A stretch of DNA of 39,567 nt from an uncultured Rhodospirillales bacterium (lineage in GTDB: Bacteria > Pseudomonadota > Alphaproteobacteria > Azospirillales > Azospirillaceae): contig CAIZDL010000226.1 in NCBI GenBank assembly GCA_903931735.1, forward strand, positions 1 to 39,567, written 5' to 3'. Both the position numbers and the translations under genes were made by a program. The notes beneath the pieces are model-generated. The model saw only the letters and a program-made list of their open reading frames with translations, was not told where the DNA came from and made no database searches. Position 1 is the stretch's first letter. Each line of letters starts with the position of its first letter. This document shows, piece by piece, positions 10,475-18,809 of the stretch.

Positions 10475-10796
10475 CTTTGTCTCCCAACCGACCGCCAGCA
10501 TGGCCCAACACCTCGCGAGCACTCTCTTATCATCGCCGTCGGCATGCTGCAACGCGGATTGGCCATGCGACAGAGTGGCCATGCCCACCAACCAACGCCT
10601 GACATACACAGCTCGGCCGACTCCATAAGCACACACCATGGCCGAAGCCCTGGATGGGCGGGCAACTCGCCGCATGTATGTCGACAGCACCACCACAGTG
10701 TGTTAGTGAGTTGCGGGATTGAGCCACAGGGTGTTCGACCTTACGACCAAACGCTATGTCTAGTCGTTGTCTGACACAACCGGACGGGATTGAGCC
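10475..10796. promoter_or_regulatory. Divergent intergenic region between hybrid kinase and HTH gene, with a 13-bp direct repeat
   Basis: No convincing gene is seen in these 322 bases. The 13-mer CGGGATTGAGCCA occurs twice, at 10714–10726 and 10785–10797. The second copy overlaps the start codon of the HTH gene and provides its GGGA ribosome-binding region. It may be an operator for autoregulation, which is inference from position only. Confidence 0.4.
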
Positions 10797-11291
10797 ATGG
10801 ATGGTAAACTATACCTGTTGACCGAGGCGGCTGAACTGACAGGCATCACCGTCGAGGCCCTCCGCCAACGGATTAAGCGCCGTAAGTTTCAGGGGGTTCG
10901 CGGCAATGATGGCCGGCTTCGTGTCCGCCTGAGCAGCGCCGAGATCGGCACGCTGGCTGCGACCGGTCGCGGATCAACCGGACCGGTTATCACGACCGAA
11001 CCGCCAACTGAACAACCGGCCAACCACGCGATGACCGTCCTGACAAACCGACCGGTCGCAACCGACGCCAGCGAAGCGCGCCACCTCGCGGAAATCGGAA
11101 GGCTCCAAGCCCAACATACCGCCGAGATCGGCAGGCTAATCGATCAGGTAACCGCCGAGCGGGGCTTGTGGTTAGAACGGATTGATGCCGCCGAAATCCG
11201 GGCAGAAAAGGTTGAAGCCAAGCTCGATATGGTCCTCAACGAACTTCTGGCCGACCGCCGCCGCCCCTGGTGGGCGCGCTGGCGACGCTGA
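10797..11291 (+). CDS. Small helix-turn-helix/coiled-coil protein with Trp-Arg-rich tail
   Basis: A 164-residue protein. Residues 6–45 (LLTEAAELTGITVEALRQR followed by GNDGRLRV) resemble the winged-helix DNA-binding unit of excisionase/MerR-type proteins. A Pro/Thr-rich linker spans about 55–90. Residues 93–152 are strongly helical and charged, consistent with a coiled coil, and the protein ends in RRPWWARWRR. This layout recalls small DNA-binding proteins carried on alphaproteobacterial plasmids and mobile regions, but I do not recognise a named family. It stands alone: a repeated 13-mer lies before it and an array of GACTCAC heptamers just after it, so a DNA-binding role on these repeats is plausible. 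Function is unknown. Confidence 0.7.
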   Translation: MDGKLYLLTEAAELTGITVEALRQRIKRRKFQGVRGNDGRLRVRLSSAEIGTLAATGRGSTGPVITTEPPTEQPANHAMTVLTNRPVATDASEARHLAEIGRLQAQHTAEIGRLIDQVTAERGLWLERIDAAEIRAEKVEAKLDMVLNELLADRRRPWWARWRR

Positions 11292-11310
11292 CATACGATA
11301 GCTTCACCCC

Positions 11311-11465
11311 CGGACTCACATCGGACTCACATATATAGACCCCTAGACTCACCGCTGACCTTCCCAGGTATGGCGAATTGATCGTGTAAAATCAAATAGA
11401 TATATGACATACAGCTACTTCTGTGAGTCTGAAAGTGAGTCGCCCTGTGAGTCTCACGGTGAGTC
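11311..11465. repeat. Iteron-like array of GACTCAC / GTGAGTC heptamers with dyad arrangement
   Basis: Left arm: GACTCAC at 11313, 11324 and 11346; the first two lie in exact tandem 11-mers CGGACTCACAT. Right arm: its complement GTGAGTC at 11423, 11435, 11447 and 11459, each exactly 12 bases apart. The arms face each other across an AT-rich centre (about 11370–11412). Regular spacing of about one helical turn and inverted arms suggest cooperative protein binding, as at plasmid iterons, partition sites or complex operators. It lies between the HTH gene and tldD, and the tldD promoter must lie in or after it. Confidence 0.8.
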
Positions 11466-11605
11466 GTGGCGATCGTTGATACGGCGCGGCAACAACCGTC
11501 GAAATGAATCGCAGTAAGCCGCGCGCCGGGCTTGCCTTAACGGGCCATAGACGCCACAGTCACTTCTTGTCCCACAGTTATTCGCCTTCCCTTGTGGAGT
11601 TTGCC

Positions 11606-13045
11606 GTGAGCACTCTTGCCGTCACCGACGATATCTTTTTCAACAAGGCCGGGTTGGACCGGGTGCGCACCGAGGCGCTGGTTTCAGAGGCGTTGGCCGG
11701 GGCCGATGATGGCGAGCTGTACCTGGAATATGCCCAGTCGGAGAGCCTGTCGTGGGATGACGGGAAGCTGAAGAGCGCGGCGTTTGATACCTCGCACGGC
11801 TTTGGCCTGCGGGCGGTAACCGGCGACACTTTTGGCTACGCCCACGCCTCCACGCTGACGGAGCCGGCACTCCGGCGCGCGGCCGCCACGATGAGGGCGA
11901 TCAGGGCCGGGCACAGCGGCAGCTCCAATATGTCGGACCCACCGCACGGCACCAACCGCCTCCTTTACAGCGCCGACAACCCGCTGACCCCGATGCCGTT
12001 TGAAGCCAAGGTCAAGCTACTGGAGGAGATCGACGCCTACGCCCGCTCTCGCGACCCGCGCATCCGCCAAGTCAGCGTCGGGCTGGTCGGCGAATGGCAG
12101 GCGGTACAGATCATCCGCGCCGATGGGTGCCGAATCGCCGACCTCCGACCGCTGGTCCGGCTCAATGTTTCGGTGATAACCGCCGACGGCGAACGCATGG
12201 AAGGCGGCAGCTTCGGCGCTGGCGGCCGCCACGGCTATGAGCGGATCACCACGCCGGAGTGCTGGCAGGCCCAGGTCGATGAAGCACTGCGCCAAGCGCT
12301 GGTCAATCTTGATGCCCGACCAGCCCCCGCCGGCGAGATGACGGTGGTGCTCGGGCCGGGTTGGCCGGGCGTTTTACTGCATGAAGCGATCGGTCATGGC
12401 CTCGAAGGCGACTTTAACCGCAAGGGGACCTCGGCGTTTGCCGGGCTAATGGGCCAACGAATCGGTGCGCCGGGGGTAACGGTGGTCGATGATGGCGGCA
12501 TTGATGACCGCCGGGGCTCACTGAGCGTCGACGACGAAGGCACGCCCAGCCAATGCACAACCCTCATCGAAGACGGCATCCTGGTCGGCTACATGCAAGA
12601 CCGGCTGAACGCGCGCCTGATGGGCCAAGCCCCCACCGGCAATGGCCGCCGCCAAAGCTTTGCTCATCACCCGATTCCCCGCATGACCAACACAGTCATG
12701 CGCTCGGGTCATCATGCTCCCGAGGAGATCATCGCTTCGGTAAAAAATGGGCTTTACGCGATCAACTTTGGCGGCGGGTCTGTGGACATCACCAGTGGTA
12801 AGTTTGTCTTTACCGCTTCTGAGGCCTATCGGATCGAAGATGGCAAGCTTGGCCATGCTGTTAAAAACGCAACCCTGATCGGCCACGGCCCCGACGTGCT
12901 GACCCGAATTTCCATGATCGGCAACGATAGCCGCATGGACCCAGGGGTCGGCGTCTGCGGCAAAGAGGGGCAAGGCGTACCGGTGGGCGTCGGCCAACCA
13001 ACATTACGGGTAGACGGGCTGACGGTTGGCGGAACGGCACCCTGA
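11606..13045 (+). CDS. tldD: Metalloprotease TldD
   Basis: Subunit of the TldD/TldE(PmbA) zinc protease, which degrades unfolded peptides and matures some modified peptides. From a GTG at 11606 the product has 479 residues, the family length; GGAG lies 6 bases before it. The upstream frame to 11504 has no family similarity and is left out. The metal site HEAIGHGLEGDFNRK (His259, Glu260, His264) marks TldD as the catalytic partner. The C-terminal part, with SGKFVFTASEAYRIEDGKL and the Gly-rich NDSRMDPGVGVCGKEGQGVPV, is complete. The partner pmbA is not in this window, which is common. A phosphatase gene follows on the same strand. Confidence 0.95.
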   Translation: MSTLAVTDDIFFNKAGLDRVRTEALVSEALAGADDGELYLEYAQSESLSWDDGKLKSAAFDTSHGFGLRAVTGDTFGYAHASTLTEPALRRAAATMRAIRAGHSGSSNMSDPPHGTNRLLYSADNPLTPMPFEAKVKLLEEIDAYARSRDPRIRQVSVGLVGEWQAVQIIRADGCRIADLRPLVRLNVSVITADGERMEGGSFGAGGRHGYERITTPECWQAQVDEALRQALVNLDARPAPAGEMTVVLGPGWPGVLLHEAIGHGLEGDFNRKGTSAFAGLMGQRIGAPGVTVVDDGGIDDRRGSLSVDDEGTPSQCTTLIEDGILVGYMQDRLNARLMGQAPTGNGRRQSFAHHPIPRMTNTVMRSGHHAPEEIIASVKNGLYAINFGGGSVDITSGKFVFTASEAYRIEDGKLGHAVKNATLIGHGPDVLTRISMIGNDSRMDPGVGVCGKEGQGVPVGVGQPTLRVDGLTVGGTAP

Positions 13046-13132
13046 AGCCGCGATAACCCTGTTTTGCGCCCCGCCGATACGATAGTTTGCGCTTGAGAAG
13101 GCGGCCAGCCGGCATGAAACAAGGAATCGGTC

Positions 13133-13936
13133 TTGCCCAGCGTAAAACAGCCCCCACCGGCCCCGCTAAGACGACCCGAAGACCTGATGGTGGCGCCGCA
13201 AGACATAAAGCGAGGCCGGTTGCCTCCGGGGTTGCGAGTCTACGCCATCGGCGATATCCACGGCCGCATGGATCTGCTGACGGCGATGCTGGAGCGCATC
13301 CATGGCGATATTGAGACAATGCCGCCGGAGGGGCGGGTGCACATTGTCTTCCTGGGCGATTATCTGGACCGGGGCAACCACTCGAAATCGGTCATCGATT
13401 ACTTGATTTCCTGGCCACAGCCCCACTTCGAGGTCACCTTCCTGCGCGGAAACCACGAAGCAACCATGCTCCAATTCCTGACCGACCTCACCGCCGGGCC
13501 AGGGTGGTTGACCTATGGCGGCGTCAACACCCTGCTCAGTTATGGCGTGCGACCACCCGTCGATGTGCCACCACGACTACGACTGGCCGCAGTCCAAACA
13601 CAATTGCGCGCCACCTTGCCCACCGCCCACGTGGCCTTTTTACGCCATTTATCGTTTTATACCGAGATTGGCAGCTATCTATTCGTTCATGCTGGCATCC
13701 GCCCCGGCGTGCCGCTCGACCAACAGCGCCACGAAGATCTGGTGTGGATTCGCGAGGACTTCCTTTCGTCCACTGCCGACCATGGCTGGGTCGTCGTTCA
13801 CGGCCACACCATCACCATGGAAGCGGAATCACTGCCCAACCGCATCGGCATCGATACCGGCGCCTATGCCACCGGCCGCCTGACCGCTGTCGTTCTCGAA
13901 AATGAAGACCGGCGGTTTATCGATACCGCCCTTTAG
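13133..13936 (+). CDS. PP2A/PPP-type serine/threonine phosphatase
   Basis: A calcineurin-like metallophosphatase of about 267 residues. The three metal-binding motifs are present: GDIHGR, GDYLDRG and GNHE, followed by FVHAGIRPG and VVHGHT. These are characteristic of bacterial PPP-family protein phosphatases, as in phage lambda phosphatase and PrpA/PrpB. The TTG at 13133 has AAGGA 7 bases upstream. An ATG at 13187 is the alternative and loses only a Pro-rich leader. The substrate is unknown; several kinases lie in the window but none is adjacent. The stop codon forms part of a short inverted-repeat element. Confidence 0.88.
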   Translation: MPSVKQPPPAPLRRPEDLMVAPQDIKRGRLPPGLRVYAIGDIHGRMDLLTAMLERIHGDIETMPPEGRVHIVFLGDYLDRGNHSKSVIDYLISWPQPHFEVTFLRGNHEATMLQFLTDLTAGPGWLTYGGVNTLLSYGVRPPVDVPPRLRLAAVQTQLRATLPTAHVAFLRHLSFYTEIGSYLFVHAGIRPGVPLDQQRHEDLVWIREDFLSSTADHGWVVVHGHTITMEAESLPNRIGIDTGAYATGRLTAVVLENEDRRFIDTAL

Positions 13937-13986
13937 AGCGGGGCGAGAAGGATAGAATCACCCCGTAGCGTTTAACATCCGCTCTA
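13934..13986. repeat. Short inverted-repeat element starting at the phosphatase stop codon
   Basis: Perfect 8-bp ends TAGAGCGG (13934–13941) and CCGCTCTA (13979–13986) enclose about 37 bases containing TAGAATCACCCCGTAGCGTT. The inner part recurs imperfectly at 15457–15497 (TAGAATCTCCCCGAAGCGTT). The TAG is the phosphatase stop. It could fold into a hairpin and act as a terminator, but there is no T-run. Confidence 0.65.
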
Positions 13987-13999
13987 TAAACGGAAAGCC

Positions 14000-14356
14000 T
14001 CAGCCGCCCCGTTGCAACGCCGCCAGAAACGATGTGGCGTGGATCTTTTTCTTGCCCTCGGCAAGCTTCGTGGTAATCGACTTCAACGTAACCCTGGTTC
14101 GCACAGTGCTGGCGTTTTGCCGGGCGATCTCGATCGCGTTACTGCGGATCGACTTTTTGACCGCAGGGTCAATGTCATCGAAAGCAACCTTGGCCAGGGA
14201 GAACAGACGGTGGGAAGGAGATTCGAGATACTGCTGAAGAATGCGAACCGAAGTCTTCAATTCGCCCGAATCCTTTTCCGGCTGAGCTTCAATGGCCTGA
14301 ATCAACAGGTTGACCGCATCCCGTTCATGTTCATCAAGCGTGAAAGTCGGTATCAT
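14000..14356 (-). CDS. Hypothetical protein, helical, 118 residues
   Basis: Not recognised. The product is soluble, mostly helical and charged, with no signal peptide or membrane segment: MIPTFTLDEHERDAVNLLI at the start, a basic KLAEGKKKIH region near the end, and a terminal LAALQRGG. The ATG at 14356 has GAGG about 9 bases before it. A TTG at 14386 would overlap the yajQ stop as TTGA and is the alternative. It lies immediately downstream of yajQ on the same strand, so co-transcription is likely. Confidence 0.6.
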   Translation of the reverse strand: MIPTFTLDEHERDAVNLLIQAIEAQPEKDSGELKTSVRILQQYLESPSHRLFSLAKVAFDDIDPAVKKSIRSNAIEIARQNASTVRTRVTLKSITTKLAEGKKKIHATSFLAALQRGG

Positions 14357-14382
14357 CGCGATGCCTCGCTCCGGCTGCCGCT

Positions 14383-14868
14383 TCAATCCCTAAAATTAAG
14401 ATACTGCAAGGGCTGCTCAATATTTAACTCTTTAATGAGCCGAATGATAGCCTGAAGTTCATCAATTTTCTTGCCGGTAACCCGCAGCTCATCACCCTGA
14501 ATCGCCACCTGAACCTTAGATTTCCCATCCTTAACCGCTTTAACGATCTGTTTCGCTAGGTCCTTGTCAATACCTTGGCGAATAGTCACCTCTTGGCGCA
14601 CGCTATTACCCATCGCTTTCTCGACCTTGCCAAAATCAAGCGCGCCAGCATCGAGCTTGCGCCGGGTCAGGTGAACACGCAACAACTCGTGCATCTGCTT
14701 GAGCTTCAGATCATCGTCCGCAAGGATGGTGATAACGTTTTCCGCCCGCTCGATTGAGCACTTGGCGCCCTTGAAATCAAAGCGCTGGGCGACCTCGCGG
14801 CGGACGCCATCAAGGGCATTATCAACTTCGTGAACATCGGTCTTGGAAACGACATCAAAGGACGGCAT
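14383..14868 (-). CDS. yajQ: YajQ family cyclic di-GMP-binding protein
   Basis: A 161-residue protein matching the whole YajQ family: MPSFDVVSKTDVHEVDNA at the start, QRFDFKG, KLDAGALDFGKVEKA, a middle GIDKDLAKQIVKAVK, KVQVAIQGDELRVTGKK, and the end PLQYLNFRD. YajQ proteins bind nucleotides or nucleic acid; the Xanthomonas and Pseudomonas members bind cyclic di-GMP and act with a transcription factor. The ATG at 14868 fits the family start, with a GGAG upstream; the longer upstream frame is not conserved. It is divergent from the hypothetical gene at 14989. Confidence 0.95.
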   Translation of the reverse strand: MPSFDVVSKTDVHEVDNALDGVRREVAQRFDFKGAKCSIERAENVITILADDDLKLKQMHELLRVHLTRRKLDAGALDFGKVEKAMGNSVRQEVTIRQGIDKDLAKQIVKAVKDGKSKVQVAIQGDELRVTGKKIDELQAIIRLIKELNIEQPLQYLNFRD

Positions 14869-14988
14869 GATCCGGCTCCGTTGCGGCCTTGGCTTTTTAC
14901 GGGGCACTGGCCGGTATTTTCGCGCGCCCGCTCGCTTACAGTATCGGATATCCCGCTTCCGCGCCACCAACTCCTAGGAGCCCCACAC

Positions 14989-15459
14989 ATGCCTTACCTG
15001 GATCGGGCCGGTTTCCTCGAACTTCTGGATAAGCTGGCATCCGAAAGCGACACCGACGTATTAGCCGCAGCCCGGGAAATTCAACGCCGAATCGAAGCGG
15101 CGGACGTCAGTTGGGCCGATTTGGTCCGCCCCGCAGCGGACGACACCACCTTTGACCAAACGGAAGATTTTGACGTGTCCGGCGACGATATCGGCCGGTT
15201 CGAGATTCGCGAACAACGCCGCGAACCGGAGCCAGCGCTGCCCGGCCTGCCGCCGGTGCCCGAGCGACTCGCAATCACCCACTCAGAAGAGTTGAACCTG
15301 ATCAACTCGCTGCTCCGCCGAGCAAATCTCAGCAAAGAAACCCGGGATGACCTGATCAGCATTCGAGCCGATATCGCAACCGACGCGTTCGCCGAAATGG
15401 ATCGCACCTATCTGCGCGATCTGGCGTCCCGGCTCAACGCCCGCGACCAGGAGGACTAG
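14989..15459 (+). CDS. Hypothetical acidic protein, 156 residues
   Basis: Not recognised. The start ATG has a good AGGAG ribosome-binding site 8 bases upstream. The product is soluble and acidic, with an N-terminal helical part (YLDRAGFLELLDKLASES), a disordered Asp-rich middle (about residues 40–90, DDTTFDQTEDFDVSGDD) and a C-terminal helical bundle (SEELNLINSLLRRANLSKETRDDLISI). It may be a small adaptor or regulator, but nothing specific can be said. The stop codon begins a degenerate copy of the TAGAGCGG-type repeat, followed by a GC-rich hairpin. Confidence 0.7.
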   Translation: MPYLDRAGFLELLDKLASESDTDVLAAAREIQRRIEAADVSWADLVRPAADDTTFDQTEDFDVSGDDIGRFEIREQRREPEPALPGLPPVPERLAITHSEELNLINSLLRRANLSKETRDDLISIRADIATDAFAEMDRTYLRDLASRLNARDQED

Positions 15460-15509
15460 GGCGCGTCGCGAAAGAGTAGAATCTCCCCGAAGCGTTGCCC
15501 CCCTCTACC

Positions 15510-15542
15510 CCCCCCGCCCCCACACGCAGCGCGGGCGGGGGG
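15510..15542. terminator. GC-rich hairpin between convergent genes
   Basis: Perfect 10-bp stem CCCCCCGCCC / GGGCGGGGGG (15510–15519 and 15533–15542) with a 13-base loop, between two converging genes. There is no strong T-run, so a terminator role is inferred from position and stability. Confidence 0.5.
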
Positions 15543-15550
15543 ATCGGCGT

Positions 15551-15955
15551 TTATAGGGTCATGTGCCGCGCCCGCGCGCCGCGCTCGATGGCGGCCGACA
15601 CCAAGCCATCCAGGCCCAACTTGTCGCGCAACAACTCCAGCAACCGCAGCTCCTCGCGGCTGACATTGTGGTCAGAGGCAACAATATCGCAGCCCACGGC
15701 ATAGGCGGTCTCAAAGAGCTTGGCCGGCAACTTGGTCCGAATGACATCCAGCGCTTTATCGAGCCCCCGAGGGTCGGCCAACAACTTCAAACACTCTTCC
15801 GTCATCTCGGGCAAGCGGTGAAAATCGAAACCCTTAAAGATTGGCAGATAACGAACATTCTCACCAATGGTATTCAGCTCATCATCGCTCATATTGCCAT
15901 CGGATGCCGACAACAACACCATGGTGTAGATCAGCGCGCTGTGATGATCGATCAT
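15551..15955 (-). CDS. TerB-like protein (tellurite resistance TerB fold)
   Basis: A 134-residue helical protein. The start IDHHSALIYTMVLLSASDGNMSDDEL matches the metal-binding first helices of the TerB fold, and SREELRLLELLRDKLGLD matches the repeat toward the end. Stand-alone TerB-like proteins of this kind are widespread in Alphaproteobacteria; most are not tied to tellurite and their role is unknown, probably in stress response at the membrane. No other ter gene is present. A GGGAAAAG ribosome-binding site precedes the ATG. Confidence 0.78.
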   Translation of the reverse strand: MIDHHSALIYTMVLLSASDGNMSDDELNTIGENVRYLPIFKGFDFHRLPEMTEECLKLLADPRGLDKALDVIRTKLPAKLFETAYAVGCDIVASDHNVSREELRLLELLRDKLGLDGLVSAAIERGARARHMTL

Positions 15956-16100
15956 CGGTCTTTTCCCGCCTTATATGCTTGGGCCGATTTGGCTTGCCTG
16001 CTTTAGCTGGCCCTCACCCTGGCCGTTCACCGCGCAACAAACAGAGCATGGCGCCGACCCGCGCGAAAGGTCAAGGCCGGAACCATGACCAACAGACTGG

Positions 16101-17462
16101 TTATTCGGGCGGGTGTGGCACGGTCAGCAGCCGGTCGGCCGGAGGGTTGGTGATCACCGCCTCGCTGCCATCGGGCCACCGGATCTCAACGCGATCGACA
16201 CGGTGCGTTTCACCGAGACCAAAATGGGCAATCGGCTCCATCTGGCTGAGATAACCGCTGCCGGCGCAAATGGCCCGGCGCTGGGTGCGGCCGGCGACAA
16301 CGCACAGCACCAGGGCACCCCGCGCAGGCGCCCCCGCCACCGTAAGCGGCAAGACCCGGAGCCAGCCATTGGCGTTGGGGGCGGACTTGAACAACGCCAA
16401 GGGCTGATGACCATCATGGTTGACCAGCACCTCCAGCAGGCCATCGCCATCAATGTCGGCAACGGCGGCCCCGGTGGAGGCGCCCCGAACCTCCACGGCA
16501 TCACCAAGATCGATCTCGGTCCACTCCTCATGACGGAGGGCAAACAGCCGGTTGGGCTGACCGTGATTGAGAAACAGCACCTCTTCCAGGCCATCATTGT
16601 CGAAATCGGCCGCAATCACCGAGGTGGCGTGGGAGGGCAGTGAGAAATCGGCTGGGGCCTCCTCGGTAAAACCACCGCCAGCGCGCTGAAGAAACAGCCG
16701 GTGACTGCCCTGCCGCACCGCGCACACCAAATCGAGCAGCCCATTGCCGTCGGCATCCAGCACCGTAACCCCACGTCCAAGCTGACGCGGATCGGCCAGC
16801 CCGCGCTGTTCGGCCACCTCTTCAAAGGTGCCATCGCCAAGGTTGCGGAACAGGCAATTGGCGCCGCCATCGGCATGGATAAACAGGTCCATCCGGTCGG
16901 AAACCAGCGGCAAGGCCAGCACCCCAGGCCCGGCCACCGATTGATCGAGCCCGGCGTCTTCGGCCACATCCAGCAACCGCCCACCCGGACCCATTTCATA
17001 AAGCACCACCGGCTCGCCCGGTTGAATCACAACAAAGCCGTATCGCCCGCGCCCCAACCGATCGATCACCGCCACCGCGTGCCCGGCGATGCCCTCAACG
17101 GCGGCGGCATTTTCGGCCTGACCCAACAAATCCAGCCAATGGTGGCCAAAGGGAGCAAACAAACGGTCGAGCTGCGCAGCGTCGCTCTGCTCGGACTCTT
17201 CGTTGCAACTGTAAATTTCCTCGCGGCCGTCGCCATCAATGTCGGCGGCAACCATGCAGGTGGTATGGCCGGTCACGTCGGCCAGCACCGGGTCGGCCAC
17301 ATCCTCCAACTTGGTGCCGACCCACTTCAGCACCCGGTTGGCGACGCCATAGCCGGTCACCAAAAACTCAAACCGGCCGTCGCCATCGACATCGCTAACG
17401 GCGACGCCATGGCCGCGATGAGGCGGGTTGTTCGCGATGAATTCACTAATGTCGATGAACAT
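16101..17462 (-). CDS. FG-GAP repeat/CRTAC-type beta-propeller protein with ASPIC/UnbV C-terminus
   Basis: A 453-residue protein with several FG-GAP/VCBS calcium-binding repeats: VSDVDGDGRFEFLVTG, AADIDGDGREEIYSC, VLDADGNGLLDLVC, AADFDNDGLEEVLFLN, VADIDGDGLLEVLVN. The C-terminal part, with YLSQMEPIAHFGLGETHRVDRVEIRWPDG, is an ASPIC/UnbV domain as in cartilage acidic protein 1. GGAGGG stands 5–6 bases before the ATG at 17462. No export signal is visible from this start, which is odd because these repeats usually work outside the cytoplasm. The 5' end lies 28 bases beyond the purD stop, on the same strand. Confidence 0.88.
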   Translation of the reverse strand: MFIDISEFIANNPPHRGHGVAVSDVDGDGRFEFLVTGYGVANRVLKWVGTKLEDVADPVLADVTGHTTCMVAADIDGDGREEIYSCNEESEQSDAAQLDRLFAPFGHHWLDLLGQAENAAAVEGIAGHAVAVIDRLGRGRYGFVVIQPGEPVVLYEMGPGGRLLDVAEDAGLDQSVAGPGVLALPLVSDRMDLFIHADGGANCLFRNLGDGTFEEVAEQRGLADPRQLGRGVTVLDADGNGLLDLVCAVRQGSHRLFLQRAGGGFTEEAPADFSLPSHATSVIAADFDNDGLEEVLFLNHGQPNRLFALRHEEWTEIDLGDAVEVRGASTGAAVADIDGDGLLEVLVNHDGHQPLALFKSAPNANGWLRVLPLTVAGAPARGALVLCVVAGRTQRRAICAGSGYLSQMEPIAHFGLGETHRVDRVEIRWPDGSEAVITNPPADRLLTVPHPPE

Positions 17463-17490
17463 CCCCCGCCCTCCACCAAAGCCGGCCGTT

Positions 17491-18783
17491 TTATACTTCT
17501 CGAGCGATGGCCCGCCAGCCAATGTCGCGCCGGCAAAAACCATCATCCCACGCCAGCCGGTCCACCGCCTGATAGGCCCGGTCGCGCGCGTCTTGAACCG
17601 AGGCGCCTTGCGCTGTCACACCCAGGACCCGGCCGCCGTTGGCCAACATTGTCCCGCCGGCCCCTCCCTTGGTCGCGGCATGAAACACCGTAACGCCCTC
17701 AACCGCACCCGCTTCGGCAAGACCGCCGATTGCGCCGCCCTGTTTGGCCTCGCCGGGATACCCCTTTGCCGCCATCACCACACAAAGCGCAGCGTCGTCC
17801 CGCCATTGCACCGTCATGCCCGCAAGTTTGCCCTCGGCCGACGCCACCAATAACGGCAACAGGTCGGACGCCAAGCGCTTCATCAACACTTGGCATTCCG
17901 GGTCGCCAAAACGAGTATTATATTCCAGCAGGCGCGCTTCACGGCCGCCCTCGGTCCCGCTGATCATCAAGCCCGCGAACAGCACGCCCTTAAACGGCCG
18001 CCCCTCGGCCACCATGGCGCGCACGGTGGGGCGGATGATCCGTTCCATAACCTGGGCCGTCAACTCGGGCGTGACCACCGGGGCCGGCGAATAAGCGCCC
18101 ATGCCGCCGGTATTGGGGCCTTTGTCGCCATCGTAAACCGCTTTGTGATCCTGGGCCGCCACCAGGGGCAAGGCTGTTTCACCATCGACCAGGGCGAAGA
18201 AGCTCGCCTCCTCACCCTCCATGAACTCCTCGATCACCAACTCGGCCCCGGCGCCGCCAAAGCGCCCGGCAACCAGAATCTCGTCGATCGCGGCCAGCGC
18301 TTCCTCAACCGTCCGGGCCACGGTGACCCCCTTACCGGCGGCCAGCCCATCGGCCTTAACCACGATCGGCGCGCCCTTGAGCGCCACATAAGCGCTGGCG
18401 GCACCGGCATCGGAAAAGCGCCGGTAGCCGGCGGTCGGGATATTGTGGCGGGCGCATAAATCCTTCATGAAGCCCTTGGAGCCTTCAAGCGCCGCCGCAG
18501 CCGCACTCGGACCAAACGCCTTGATCCCGACCTCGCCAAGGCGATCGACCAAGCCGCCAACCAAGGGCCCTTCCGGCCCGACCACCACAAAATCGATGTG
18601 AACCTCTTGGGCAAAGCGGACCATGCCTTCAACGTCGTCGGCTTTGATGGCCACGCACTCGGCAACACCATCGATCCCGGCGTTACCGGGGGCGCAATAG
18701 AGCTTTTCACACAGGGGCGATGCTGCCAATTTCCAGCATAGCGCGTGCTCCCGCCCGCCCGAGCCCACGACCAACACCTTCAT
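17491..18783 (-). CDS. purD: Phosphoribosylamine–glycine ligase
   Basis: ATP-grasp enzyme joining phosphoribosylamine and glycine, the second step of de novo purine synthesis. The 430-residue product starts with the family signature [15 protein letters not shown] and contains [13 protein letters not shown], the ATP-grasp loop [26 protein letters not shown] and the metal-binding [12 protein letters not shown]. An ATG 15 bases upstream (18798) is possible, but the family start is the one chosen. It is divergent from xseA across a 92-base region holding a strong hairpin. The CRTAC-type gene follows on the same strand. Confidence 0.97.
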   Translation of the reverse strand: MKVLVVGSGGREHALCWKLAASPLCEKLYCAPGNAGIDGVAECVAIKADDVEGMVRFAQEVHIDFVVVGPEGPLVGGLVDRLGEVGIKAFGPSAAAAALEGSKGFMKDLCARHNIPTAGYRRFSDAGAASAYVALKGAPIVVKADGLAAGKGVTVARTVEEALAAIDEILVAGRFGGAGAELVIEEFMEGEEASFFALVDGETALPLVAAQDHKAVYDGDKGPNTGGMGAYSPAPVVTPELTAQVMERIIRPTVRAMVAEGRPFKGVLFAGLMISGTEGGREARLLEYNTRFGDPECQVLMKRLASDLLPLLVASAEGKLAGMTVQWRDDAALCVVMAAKGYPGEAKQGGAIGGLAEAGAVEGVTVFHAATKGGAGGTMLANGGRVLGVTAQGASVQDARDRAYQAVDRLAWDDGFCRRDIGWRAIAREV

Positions 18784-18809
18784 GTTCTGTCTTATCATTT
18801 TCGTGCCGC

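Noticed and set aside
10475-10696. N-terminal extension of the hybrid kinase
   Set aside because: Arg/Ala-rich sequence with no domain; the ATG at 10474 has a proper ribosome-binding site.
11504-11605. N-terminal extension of TldD from 11504
   Set aside because: Not conserved in the family; the GTG at 11606 has a good ribosome-binding site and gives the normal length.
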